From Struthidea cinerea (Eukaryota; Chordata; Aves; Passeriformes; Corcoracidae): 64,000 nucleotides of DNA. Positions 1 through 13,030 of this stretch are shown here, one piece after another (within the stretch, counting starts at the first letter, position 1; each line of letters starts with the position of its first letter). The stretch is from positions 1,329,737-1,393,736 of the forward strand of contig VZTI01002344.1 in NCBI GenBank assembly GCA_013397865.1, in the 5' to 3' direction. A model generated the notes under the pieces. That model made no database searches. It had not been told where the DNA came from and was given only the letters and a program-made list of their open reading frames with translations. The translations under genes were made by a program, and so were the position numbers.

Positions 1-3000
1 GTTATGAAAAGCTAATTGTTTGATTATGCGGTTTTTCTTTTCTTTTTCAAACAGAGATTCAATAAATGTGAAGGTAAGAATTATATATATATATTTATTT
101 TTTTTTTAAATAAAAGAATTCCTCTTTTCTGGCCTCTACTCTGGCTGAACTGATGTGCAGATAATAATCAAGTCTTGGTTTACGCACTATCTGAAACAGA
201 TCATCATTGCACAAAAATTTGAAAACGGAATCAAATCTGCATCAAAATGAGGTTGTGGTAGTCCGTAGAAAATTTTATCTCAGATGGATTATCACTTTCC
301 CTTCTCCAACTTAATTTATAGCCACACATTAAATGCTACAATGCATAAAAGCTTTTTGGTATGCATTTTAAAAACCAAGTGAACTGTTTTATTTCTGATT
401 GTCATATCGACAAATGAGATCTGCTCTAGGACTCAGTGCACGGAGTGTAGGCTGTATTTCTTCTGGGCATTTATGACTTCGGGTGGTTGAAGGCACCTTT
501 CAGCCTCCTGTCTGACTCTAATTAAAGGTTTCAGATCAAATGAAATGCCAGAACCTTTGCAATCTCCCCTGGAAAACTACTTGGAAAGGAGCAACAGACT
601 TCAGCTTTTCAAACAGAGCAGAGGATGCCCCCTCTCAGTGTCAAACGCAGCAAAAACAGAATCCCAAATTTCAAATATTTCAGTTATTTTCTGCTGGTTT
701 TGGTACAAAACTGTGTCCAGAGACTTCAACAGGCTACACAAAGGTAAATTACTCTAATTTTTGCAGAACTGTGTAATTTCATTCTATTTCTAATGTTTAA
801 CTGTGAAAGTTCATTTTATTTCTAATGTCTTGAGTGCCTTACTACAGCATTCAGGATAAAAATGAGATGGCCTTTTGTACCATTAACAGTGCTACACTTT
901 TCCCTTCCCCTCTTCCCTTCTCCCTGACCATTGCTACTTTTTATCCTTTTCATTTTCCCTCCTGGAGCTATGTCCTGTCTGGTTTTAAAACACAATATTT
1001 TTTCCCATTCTTCTCTTTAACAATTAGCCATTAAGTGTTCAAGTTAAAATTTTAATTAGCATTACTTCCAAAAAGACACAAATAGGGAACCACTGCATTC
1101 ATATCTCGGGACTGTTTCTCACTGGAGGCTTACTGCAGAAACCACCATAATGTCAAAATCTGCTGTCGGCTCCGTTCAGGAAAGCTATCTGTCGAATTAG
1201 ATGAGCTAAAAACCACTTAAACATGGTGAGGAGGGAAGAACAGAAACAAAACCTTTGATACAGCAAGATTCAGACTTCTATCAGGGCACCTGGCACAGCT
1301 GCTTCAGACTTTATTAAGCACCTTTAAAGCAAACAGAACCACTGACAGTGCTGAAGTGTTCTGTCCTTGCACTTTAATATTTCTTATTTTTTTCCCCCTA
1401 AAATTCTTATATTTATACTAATTCTGAAAGAATCACCAATATCACCATCTGGAGGTCCTTAGCCACCTTTTAAAACACGAAATGAAATAACGAAAAGAAA
1501 TCCTTCCCAGTTTGTTATTGTGGCAAGCCTGCTCTTCAGCTCACTTAATCTCTCTCCTTTGCTAATGCTTTCCCACCTGACTATTTATGAACAGTAAATG
1601 ATTCTCCCTACAGTGTCTCCCTACAGGAAGGCTACGCAAGCCGAGCTCTTTCAGGATCTGAGCCATGCAGTAGGGGTAGCCTGAAGCAGAGCAGTGCATT
1701 CACCTGGCTCAGCTCACCCATACTTGCTTAGTCCTGCATATCTGCATTAGTGCAGCAGTGTTGCTGTGCTAATTAGTGCTGCCCCTCAGCACAGCTCTGC
1801 TGGCTGCAAGGAGGGGCTGACACCAACCTACGGATTTGAAATTTAGAGCTACAGCACAGCTACCCAGCTCTCTGCACAGCGCTGCACAGTGTACACACCC
1901 CGCTACCATCCTCCTGTACAGCATGGGCACTGCCCCGACCATACAACAATTCCTTCCTCGCACTTCTTCCAGTCTGGATCACCCCTTTTCAGCATGGGGG
2001 ACCATGGCTGTGCTCTGTTGAGCAGAGCCTTGAAAAATGGTATTAGTCCTTTCCTACCTCTGCTGGAAATACCAGACGTAATACATAGGAAAAATCAGGT
2101 CTACCTCCTCCTCAGATGTCTAGGAGCCATCTTTCAGTAAACTGAACTATATTCCGCAAACCTGAGGCTGCCAATATGGAATAAAAAAGAGAAAAAAAGT
2201 CATCCATTGTTATATCTTCCTCTTCTCTTTCCTTCCCTTCTCACTACTTGTAGAAGCTGCCACCTTCCTAGCAGTCACAGGAACAGCACAACCTTGAGGT
2301 GGAGCCACTGGGGACAAAAGAAGAAAAGACCAGTGGGATTAAAAAAGGCAGTACAGCCGTGGACACGGTGGTAGCAATCCTCTGACAGGATAGGTGTGGG
2401 GTTTTTTCTCATTCCTGTTTCTGCTCATTTTCAGGGATGACAAGACAATGGGTAAATGGATAATATGGCTATATCAGCACTTAGCTAGATTAGACTCATC
2501 CTCCTAGGAGAGAAGAACACTTGCTAGTGGAGGGAAAACTGCAGGCAAAGAGTCAGTTCCACTGAGGTTATGCTGTTGACACAGGTGCAGGATTCACCAA
2601 CAGTGAGAAAAGAGCCCTGTGAATGCAAGGAATGCCATGGCGTAGAGATGGCACAAATCAGATTCACAGGAAGCTCTCAGCTGGGAGCAAGGATGGACGA
2701 TTTGGAGATAGGATTCAGCCTGGTAAGAACGTTGTTGTGTTTACTGCATCTTAGGATGCAGGGAGTCTGGGATATGGAGACCCAGGCTACACAGATTGTC
2801 ATAGAGCATGTAGAAAGTATGAAAAGGCTGAACTAGCATCTTCCTTCTCCTTGGTCATTTCACATCCTATAGTTAACAGCAGTAAATTCTGCCTGAGTCC
2901 TTAAACACATAGCATTGTACTTCATTTAAGCACACTCATTACACTTCTGTTATTCCAGTTTCACCCAAGTATCTCAGATGGAAGGCCTTCCCCATTCTGT

Positions 3001-4300
3001 TTCACTGGGCACACAGTACCTATTTGTTCCAATCCAAGGCCAGAAACTGGCCCTGCAAAACTAGAGGATAAGGGTTCAGAAGAATTTCCTCTTGATGGGA
3101 GGAATCACTACCAGCAGAATGAGCTAGAAAAACATTTTACTGAAAGCAGCCAGAAGAGTAAGATTTCAGAAAATGTGGTGGGTATGGCAACTGCATGGAA
3201 CATAAGTCATCAATTACTACAAAAGATTTGGTCTTCATCTTCCATGTAATTAACCTAGCCTCTTTATTCTAGCAGCAGGCTATTAAATTACCTGGAGCTA
3301 GAGTATATTTAACTATGTATATAAACCAAAAGAGTTCTAAGAGAAATACTTGATAAAAGGAAATTGACTTTTTTTAACTAACTGCTTTTATCAGCGAAAA
3401 AAAAATCGCACACAAAAAACCACCACCTGATACTTTAACTATAATGTGAACTCCAGAACAAGGCCAAGCTCTGAACATTTTACAGAGCGCAGTTACTCAC
3501 TGCTGATCTCTTCCAAACTAAATACAATCAGTAACAACGATTCCATTTAGCATTAACAAGAATTATTTTTCTTATGTGGCATAAGCATTTCTAGTGTACC
3601 ATGGCATTTGGCTGAAAGCCTGGTAATACTTTTTGTAATTATAGTGCAGAATGTGAACATTTTTTTTCTATCTTTCACACTTTAAATTATTCAAGCTTTA
3701 TTTCTTGGCCCTGGAAAATACTGCTATCCTGGGCTGTCATCCAAGGAGGGCTTCTTAAAGGACTAACAAGTTTGGATTGACTCTGTAAGATATGATGTCA
3801 CTTGATGTTATTCCAGAAAGAGAAATAAAACAGAATTCATATCGCTTTAATTTCTCAATAAACGTTCTTGTGGGTGGAAGTGCTTGGTGGTCAGCCCAGG
3901 AGAATTGAACTCTCACAGCAAGTGCATCACAGGCACCTGAAGAGATGCATGTCCCTGCCTTAAATTGGATTCTTTCAGGAGGAACAGGAAAAGTAAGAGG
4001 CACAAAGAACCTTCCCTTAGTATACTACTCCATTTCTTTTGATCCACTCTGACACTTTGTTACAGGTGCTGCCACCACAAGCTTATGATTTCTGTGCTAA
4101 TCTCATTACAGATACAGGAATATAAAGGTAAATATAAAAAGCCAAGGTAAGAAGGATGGACAAGAGAGTCACTATGGATAATTTTTTTTTTTTTTTAACA
4201 TTGGAATGTATAAGACTCCTTAGAAATTCTTATGAGATAAATTACAGAAATCAAAGACATAAAACAACCACTATTTTATTTCAGATTTTAAGTGGTTTAG
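1..4300. other. Intergenic, no gene recognised
   Basis: This is AT-rich non-coding DNA. Open frames are below about 90 codons, overlap each other on both strands, and show no recognisable protein family. A short AT-rich low-complexity run lies at about 81-115 and a 15-base poly-T at 4182-4196. Nothing else is supported. Confidence 0.6.
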
Positions 4301-4925
4301 AGTCATAGACTCATAGAATATTTGGGTTTGAAGGGGCCTGAAAGGTGATCCAGTTCCAACCTCACAGCTATAGGCAGGGGCACCTTCCACTAGACCAGAC
4401 TCCTCAGAGCTTCATCTGGCGTGGCCTTGGACACTTCTGGGATGTGGCATCCACAACCTCTCCGGTCAATCTGTTCCAGTGCCTCACCACTCTCACAGTA
4501 AAGAATTTCTTCCTCATATGTAGTCTAAATTTATCCTCTTTTTTAAAAAAAAACCCTTATCACCTCTTGTCCTATTAAAACAGGCCCTGCTAAAAAGCCA
4601 TCTTTAAGTACTGGAAGGATGGAATAAAGGTCTTCCCAGAGCCTTCTCTTTTCCAGACTGAACAACCCCAACTCTCTCAGCCTGACTTCATAGGAGAAGC
4701 GTTCCACCCCTCTGATGATCTTTGTGGCCCTCTTCTGCATCTGCTCCAAGACGCCCATGTCTCTTTCATGTTAGCAGCCCTGGAGCTGGATGCAGCACTC
4801 CAGGTGGGGTCTCATAAGAGCAGAATGTAGAGGGGCAGAATCATCTCCCTCGACCTGCTGGCCATGCTGCTTTTGATGCAGCCCAGCATCTGGTTGGCTT
4901 TCTGGGGTGCAAGTGCACATTTGAA
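4301..4925 (-). mobile_element. CR1 LINE fragment (3' end)
   Basis: This is the 3' part of a chicken-repeat-1 non-LTR retrotransposon, with its sense strand on minus. The low-coordinate edge has the degenerate CATAGAAT-type terminal repeats typical of a CR1 3' end (tcatagactcatagaat). Read on the minus strand, 4758-4543 encodes a degraded C-terminal piece of the CR1 ORF2 reverse-transcriptase protein, with the hallmark words RATKIIRG, LRELGLFSLEKRRL and DLYSILPVLK. A frame break and an A-rich run near 4545-4555 end that frame. Similarity to CR1 (antisense wording such as 'ctccaggtggggtctca') continues to about 4925 and then stops, so the copy is 5'-truncated, as most CR1 copies are. It is dead: there is no ORF1, endonuclease or complete RT. 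The family call rests on recall of the CR1 consensus, and the subfamily is not resolved. Confidence 0.9.
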
Positions 4926-7900
4926 TGCACTTAGGTAAGGATCCCTATCTAAATCCTTTATCTAAATGTCACTATAAATGCTACTCTGTCTTAGGCATCT
5001 TCTTCATCTGCTTGTTCTAGAGCAGCTCATTTCAACAGCAAGTGAAATTATTTCTGCCTGCAGCAAGTGGGATCATGTGCTGTGATGCTCCTGAGTATAA
5101 CTGATCTCTACTGATGTGTACCAGCTGGGGTTCTGGGGATAGCTCCAGCTAAGGACTTCGGTGCCTGAGGCAAGACTTGACACAGAAGCGAGGCTCCTAA
5201 ATCTGAAGCTACAATCCAGAACACTCACAGATAGCTGCTGCTCAAGCTTAGGGGCATTAAAGCAACTAGCTATCTCCTTGTTTAACCTTAAAGTTTCCCA
5301 AGCACTTAGAAAACTGTGTGCCTACTCACATCCTCGAGTGCTCCAGCAAGAGCAGCTGGTCGAGCATTTTTTATTCCTCCATCCTTCAGTATCTTACTGT
5401 GGTAGCAGATCCAGACCACAGCAACATGCTGGAATTCTGCCTTTCACAAAGCACAGTAGTAACTTCTTTTAAAAATACAGACAGTAGAGGTAATGCCTGC
5501 CTTCTATATAGCATCAATGGAGTGCAAGAACTTGTGCAGGTTAATTACATTATTGATGTAATGTGACTTGCATTCTAAAACTAAAGAGCCAATTAGGTCC
5601 TAGATTGGTAACCATAAGAAATCTCTCTCTGAACCCTGGTGAGAGAATTATTCAGAAAGGCAATGGATCTGCTGAACAAGAGCAAGATCTTTGAATTAAG
5701 AACATAGGGTGAAAAACATGGTGCTTCCTTGCTGAGAAAAGCAGATATTGAAGAAAAAGCTCTGCGCAAAATAAACTAAACCAGATTCAGAAGAGTGACA
5801 GACTTGGTTTTGCACACTAGACACAACCAAATACAGTCAGCAGCAAGTTACATCCTTGTCTCCCCCAGTGATGTGTTCAATTACTGAGACAAGGTTCATG
5901 CAAAATGAACAGCACAGTAAGTAATTAATTGTAGTGCAGATACTTTGAACTCCAAGAGATGTGTTATGTTCTGGCTGTCACCACTCGTTCTGCAAAAATC
6001 AGATTTCACATGTCAAATTTACTTGAAGACGGTTTCTTTATACTTTCCAAATGAAACTCAGAAAGAAGCAAGATGTGCTACAAATCTCAGAAGTGATTTA
6101 CTCAACACTTTTATACCAGCTTCATAGGTGCTTTAGACAACTCTGTACAAACATTAGGTAATTTGTCAGCTGGGTCTTGGTGGCAGCTGTATCTAGGCTG
6201 TCTGTCAGGGATGGATGGCACAAAGGCTTAGTGGATGGGGAAGGGATCACACATAGGAGGAAGATTCCAAAGCAAAGTGGAATAGTAGTGCTTGACAAGA
6301 ACTTCCTGGGAATAAGACTGCAGTCAGACATGCCTTTCTGAATGCAGTTAAGCTGTGTTTCCAGGCTATGAATTTCACCTCCTTATCAGCGCCTCCTTGA
6401 CAGAGCCTTCTGCTGTACAAATCATAATTAACTGGCCCTCATCACTGCCTCTTTTCCCAAACTATCATCTCAGTTGACAATTAGCTCAGCGCTGCTCTTT
6501 GAGTACACATAGTCATAAGTATGCCATTGCACACCTTCCATATGCCCTCTATGTAAGCAAACCAAGTATGTAGCAGACACTAAAAATCAACAAATACATA
6601 CTTCTCTTGGTATCCAGAAATAAAAAAGGGAAGTTCTTAGTGTAATTTGTTGGAAACTAATGGAGCACATGGATAAATTGTTTTTATTGAATCACCTGAG
6701 CACCAGAAAGTGGAGTTATTAGCACCCCCTTTACGCATGAAGGAGAAAGTGGGATTTATCAGCCCTACATTCTTCTTTCTCCATCCCCAATGTTTATATT
6801 GCTCTGTGCAGCGTGGCAGACTTGGATCATGTGGTCATAGAAGTTGTCCATTTAGAAAAGTTTCTATCACATTTCAGCTTCCCCTATTGTTAAAAATAAC
6901 AAGACTGCTGCTAAATAGCCATGGCTATAGGTAAGCTCTTTGTGGTATCTTAACAAAAATCTTTATTTTTGTTTCTTTATTTGTAGCTTATGGCATTTCA
7001 ACACTGTTTTTCTGTAGTAACAGTTCTACTTATTACTTTATATATCAATTTCAAAAAGATCCTTGTCCAGATAGATAACTGTAATTTTCTATCTTAGTTG
7101 TGTAAAGTGTTAGGAATGAGCAATCTGCTGTGGCGCCTAGTTGCTGCCTGGGGTCAGCTCCTCATAACAATTCCACGTGCTGAATTTTTTATACCTTACT
7201 CAGAGCCCTAGATTCTGAAGGCAAATCAATATTTTAGAATCCAAATTTTGATGTTAAAAGAAGAAACAATGGAAGAAAAGATAAGCTTCTTGTCCATGAT
7301 GTTGCAGGGGGGAAAAAAATCTTGAAAACTTGTTCTGTTTTTAAGAACTAAGGAATGAAGGTCTACTTATTTTATTTTAATGTTTGGAGTTAGCAGTATT
7401 ACCCACTTCTTGTGAACATCTGTGCCCATTTGCAGTCTCCTCTGCTCCAAACCTGAAACACAGCTCTTAAATCCCACACATACTGACATATGTTTATGTA
7501 GCAGTTAAAGGGGGAAGGTGCTCTGCCTGCCTGACTCTACTTTTGGAGATCCCTGGCATCTTTACGAAAGCAGCACTGGAGTGGCTGGAAGCAGTTTTAA
7601 TCCTTTTCCTTGTACTGCTGCTGTTGCTAATGGCTTCTGGCTGCTGCTGTAAGGAACTGTGCCTCCTTCAGGGGATTCTTCAAGACGGATGAGGACTCCA
7701 CTGGAGTTTTGTGGCAGGGTGGGTAGATCACAAATGGGAAATAGGCCTCTGACCTTTTAACTACAGCACACAGAAGTTCCTGAGGTAGCCCATACAGCCA
7801 CTCTATTCCTTGCCTGTCTGTAACATACAGTGAAGGCAGGAAAGTTGCTCTGCTGGCACTCCCTGTTTAGGTTCTGTCAGACGGCTGAGAAAACAAAGAA

Positions 7901-8030
7901 ATCTGAAACCCGTTTTAGGGAGTTACATTGCTGTCTGGTCTCTGGCAAATTAGTTCAAGTCACATGGTTTCAGACTTATACAGGGAAAAGGCAGAAGATG
8001 GGTGTAGGTCACATTTGACTAGTTGCCTTC
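4926..8030. other. Intergenic, no gene recognised
   Basis: Non-coding DNA between the CR1 fragment and the ERV LTR. The short frames here (up to about 103 codons at 5161-5472) overlap one another in different frames and have no familiar domain. I see no promoter, RNA gene or repeat that I can defend. Confidence 0.55.
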
Positions 8031-8606
8031 TGTGCTGGTTTTGGTTGGAGTAGAGTTAATTCTCTGCACAGTATCTGGTATGGGCCTGTAGGTGCTGGAA
8101 GCACTGAATGACAACATAGGGATGTTTTTTGTTACTTCTGAGCACTGCTCACGCAGAGTGAAGGGCTTTTCTGCTTCTCACCTCACTCACCAGCGAGCAG
8201 GCTTGGGGATGCACAGACTTGGGAGGGGAAACAGCTGGGACAGCTGATCCCAGCTGACCAAGGGGATGTTACAGACTGTATGGCAGCATGCTCAGCATAC
8301 AAAGCTGGGGAAAGAAGAAGCAAGGGGCGCATGTTTGGAGTGATGGTGTTTGTTTTCCCCAGAAAACAAACCATTCCCTCTCCTGGGCATGGCTGAACAC
8401 CTGGCCGCCCACAGGAAACAGTGAATTAATTCATCAATTTCCTTTCCTTGCATGCACAGCTCTTGCTTTACATCTTAAATGGTCTATATTTCAGCCCACC
8501 AGTTTCGTCACTTTTACTTTTCTGGTTCTCTCCCCCCACCCCGCTAGGACTGAGTGACTGAGTTACTGTGTGGGGCTTAGTTGCCACCAGGGGTTAAACC
8601 GTGGTG
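8031..8606 (+). mobile_element. Solo LTR of an avian endogenous retrovirus
   Basis: This block closely follows a long terminal repeat common in bird genomes. It opens with TG-CTGGTTTTGGTTGGAGTAG and passes through 'gggaggggaaacagctgggacagctga', 'atggctgaacacctggccgcccac' and 'tcactttt.cttttctggttctctcccccc-acccc'. It ends with 'gtggggcttagttgccaccaggggttaaacc'. The family's TATA element is degraded here (around 8297, 'catacaaagctgggg'), as is its AATAAA-like signal (around 8478, 'cttaaatgg'). No second LTR, primer-binding site or gag/pol/env sequence lies nearby, so this is a solo LTR left by recombination. I could not find a clean target-site duplication. The sub-class (ERVL-like versus other) is not resolved. 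Confidence 0.78.
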
Positions 8607-11600
8607 TAAAAATCTAAATCATGTGGTCCAGACTGGTGAGGTTTGGCATTCCAAAGAACAAAGATTATTCAAGATATTACACTTGTCTTTGCCAAGACAT
8701 TGTCCCACCACGATCCTCTACTTCTAGCAGAGAAATTCTCTGCCAGAAGTGCTGAACATGACATGTAAAAACTGTTTCTGACTAGTCATAGTAATTAAAA
8801 ATCAGGAAAGACATCATGTCAGCTTCAGTAGTTTCCTATCCTTTGCAACCCAGAAATATATTTCTGTGATTTGAAGTGTTTACAATGCTATCTACACTAC
8901 TTTTTACTAAGAACTGCAGTTTAGGAATACTCTCTAACCAGTCTTCCCCAGTTTAGTACAAATGCAGTTCCCTTCATTATGGAATATACAGAAATATCTG
9001 CAAAGTCATGCAGTTCCACAGCTCTTTAGTCCTTTTGGATTAATATGTATGGGGTGCAAGTACTGCTTCTAACAATCTCAAATTGCATAGATCCCACAGA
9101 AAAGAAAGAAAAATTTTACAGCATTTTGTAAGCTCACACTCTCCCAATTTTTCACCTAATTACCTAATTATTCTCTCACTGATAAAGCTTTGCACAAAGA
9201 GTACTGAATGGGGCTACAGAAAGGTGATACCAATTAATTACGAACAGTAATTGTCATTTCATAATCACATTAAGTTTTAATTTGCTCCTGCCAGCTTGTT
9301 AAACTGCCAATTACACATCTCCTTCTTTTATGTATTAAGAAAAATAGTAATCATGCACTTACTGCTTTTATAATTCCTAAGTTAATTTTGCAGCAGCTTG
9401 AGGTATGTCTTCAGCACTCTGCAGCCATGCTGAGCTCTTTGAAGGGTCCAGTGAATGGGAAATTAACATTCTGAAGCAGCCTCATTAGAACCAAATAAAA
9501 TGCTCATTTGGAACACTTTAATCTCAACCATTGAGAAATATTCACTGAAAGGAGACACTAAATGACACCACAGATTCAGAGTGCACACCAGTAATCAACA
9601 TGATGTGATTTTTTGCTGTATATCTTCCCTTTGTGGAAGGAGAGAGGAGACAGACAGCTTTTTATCCTCCCTATTTGGTTATGACATGGAGGCTGCTCTA
9701 CAGTCACCGGGATGGGGATGACAGTGTCAGCAGAGGGGCATGCAGACAGTGTTTAAGTTTGCAAACTGCAACTTCCTCCTGCAAAACTCCAGGTAGAAGC
9801 ACTTGTCCTTAACTTTTCATCTGACATGGTCAACACTACAAGCAAGCACTACAGATTGGATGTCAGTCCAATTTCCCGTACTTAACTATGGGATTATGCA
9901 GAGTTCTTTATGGCTGAAGTCCTCAAAATGCAAGTGTCACACAATTCCAAGAGAAAGAAGAATCTCACTTATATTAACTAGAACAATTATTCTAACATTG
10001 AATATCAGGATTCTTTTTATTCCCACTCTTCCTTAATATGATTGCAAAGGCTACATGCCAACACATATTAGCATTTACAGATTTCTGTTGTTGGATGAAC
10101 TAACTCCCATGTCTCTCTGCAGTTTCCAGGTCAGATGGATCTGGCTTTTCTGAAAGAAAGCTAAGGTGTGGGAAGGGAAAGGAAAAGATAAATATTTCCC
10201 TTCAGTCTTTCTAGACTCCAGCAGCCTGGCAGAAACTTGATTTCAACACAATCTCTCAAAAAGTAAAAGCCACTGGCAAAACCCTCTTGAAAAGAATATA
10301 AGAGCAGTCGAGGTTTAGTGAAGGTAGGAGAAAGGCTCAAAGGAAAATTTTGTTATGAAGAAAAATGAGTAAGATTTTATTGCATGAAAAAGACATTGGG
10401 GAAAGAAACCCACTGAGGTACTTAGCAATTGTGACATAGCTGCAAATCTCTCTGATCTCTTTATTTTACCTCTTTCTTTTTCTCAATGCCGTACAAAAGA
10501 AAATGACAATCTGAAACTCAGCAAATTGCTCCATGTGTGTCCCACCTTATATTCAATGACTCTTTTATTTTCTCGCTTACTCTGCTGATGTTCTGTAAAT
10601 TCTATTATTTTTTTACACAGTCCAAATAACAAGCTCTAACTAAACTAGCCAAAAGAAACACATCTCTGCATATTTCACTTCCTCTTTATTTTCTCCCTTT
10701 TTTTTTTTTTTTTTTGCATTTTCATTTTCGTCTTTTTCTCTTTTCCCACTATTTAATACAGGTAAAGCCAAAGTAACAGACTATTTAGGTTGAATACCAC
10801 TAAAGAATTTTGGCAGTGGTGTTTACTGACTTGTGAAATATTGCCCCATGGGAAGTGTCAGAGCCTTCACTTTAAACCATTCTTACAGCACTCTAGGGAA
10901 CAAGGCAGCACCAGCCTCCAGAAGGCAAGTTCACAATATACTCAGTCTTCCCTGCTCACAGTCCAGACAGAAACATCATCAGATCTTGCCCTGCTTTAGC
11001 ATTTTGGTAAATTCGGTTCTTCCATGTTTTGGAATTACAGAACTAAACACATAAACAAACTTAGAATATTTTTACCAGAATTTCTCTGAGTTTGTTCTCA
11101 GGTTTTAGTACTGGTTTGAGTAGGAAGAAATATTCAGGTCAGTTCTATTTAGTCTAAGAAAATTCACTTGTTCTCAAAAAAAATTATTTTCCCTGCATGA
11201 AATTATTGCAGAATTACAGTAATTTCCAAAGTATGCTTTATCTCTGTGACTAAAGTTACTAGTGTCTACTGACTGATATCACTGGTGCAGTTTACCAAAA
11301 CATTGTGGACCATGTCTTTTACACAAAGTTAAGCAATATTTCATTGAAACATACTGAAAAACAAGATGGAATCTTTAATAACTGTATCCTAAAGCCTGCT
11401 TTTTTAAAATAAGTCTAAGTTTAAAAAAAAATTACTATTATAATTACTGCTTTCTGTACACACTTCAGTTTCAGAAATCTTCAGGATGTCTATTTGGGAT
11501 AGTCCATTCCATTTAATTTGGAAAGTTTAGACATTCAAGTTCAAGACTTTTAAACTGTAACACTATTATTGCTATTTGTTGTTAGTATCATAAAGATAAT

Positions 11601-12991
11601 AATATTTAGATCACTAAGAAGTAGGAATTTATGAAGACTCGCCAATGTATTCACTAGGTGCTACAACATTCTACCTGGTTCCTTGGACCAATCATGGAAA
11701 ATGGTAATAACAGACCCTGTCTTGCTAATTTCCACCAGTGCAAGTTTTCTAATATATAGCCAATACATATTTTACAATACTGCTCAACATTTTGCCTGGG
11801 ATTTTCATTGAGAATAATTTTCCTGATTTTCTGTGGTTATGAAATCCAGCAATAATCAGTAGGAATTGTTATTTCCATGGTGCTCAGAGGCTGCAGCCAG
11901 CGTTTGTGAGCACTGAGCCACTGATGTTTGCTGCGTGAGGCTGATCATCTCTGGGTTGCCAAGATCAAGTGCAACAAACCTTCAGGAACAGCAGCACTAA
12001 CAAATTCTCAAGTGAAATTGCAATGGAGAATAGGCTTCTGAAGCAAAGTGACCGACACGGGGTCTTTTTTAAAGGAGAGGTCTTTGTCAGATAAAAAGAC
12101 TGGGTGTGCTACAGTTCTACTTAAGTGCTGTCCAAGATATTCAAACACCAAAGTAGTTTGAAAGAGCAGATCATTTATTCCCCAAAGTCTATCATGAGAA
12201 GCCGTCACTTATCGATACATAACAATTTCCTCAAGCAGGAACCATGACAAATCCCTGCAAATCTCTGTTCAAGACTCTTACCTACTCCTATAGCAAGTGA
12301 ACTTTTTAATGGTATCTCTACACTTCAATAATACTCAAAGAAAACATGGTATGAAGAGACACAAAACTACTTACAAAAAAGATTCCTTTTTTAATGTCTT
12401 TAACTTGGGAAAAATAGTTTACTAACTCTTTGTTGTGTTTGGTTGCTTTATAATCTTAAATAATTTTCCTTTGTTCAGGTTTCATGACTAGTAGCTTTTT
12501 TCAATATAACAAGAAATTTCTTGGGTGGTGTGAGCAGGGTCCATGCCATTTTAACAGTGAGTGTATGATACAAAAACAAGTCTACAAAGATAAAAAAAAC
12601 AGTAAAATATTAGGGAGCTCTTACCCGCAGTCAATGCTGCAGTGAAGTGAAGATGCTCTCCCTTTGATCTTAAGCAATTTGTCTGGAGCACTGGCAGCAG
12701 TCTAGTTCTGGTACTACACATCTGAGAGGCGACTATAAGAAACAAAAAAGATGCTTGGAAAAATATTCGAGCATTTAGAATCATTCTGGACCCTATGTTG
12801 ACATGAGTACTTTGGCATCAGAGCTGCAACTACTAAAACTGCGCACACTTACGTAGCCACTACTGTAGATGCAGATTCAGGAGAGTGCAGAGGCAAAACC
12901 GAACCCTTTCAGTGCTTCTAACAGGGTCACACTTGGTCCCTTCAGATGTTTTCAGGTTATGTGGCCCACCAACATTATTAGAAAAAAAAAT

Positions 12992-13030
12992 TTTTTATTA
13001 CCAATCAGCATCACTGATTGGCAATAAAAA
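12992..13030. repeat. Inverted repeat, 17-bp arms, 5-nt loop
   Basis: The left arm (12992-13008, tttttattaccaatcag) and right arm (13014-13030) are reverse complements except for one A/G position that would still pair as a wobble in RNA. The loop is catca. It is too short for a typical microRNA precursor unless pairing extends outside, and the flanks do not obviously pair. It could be a small folded element or chance in AT-rich DNA. Confidence 0.8.
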
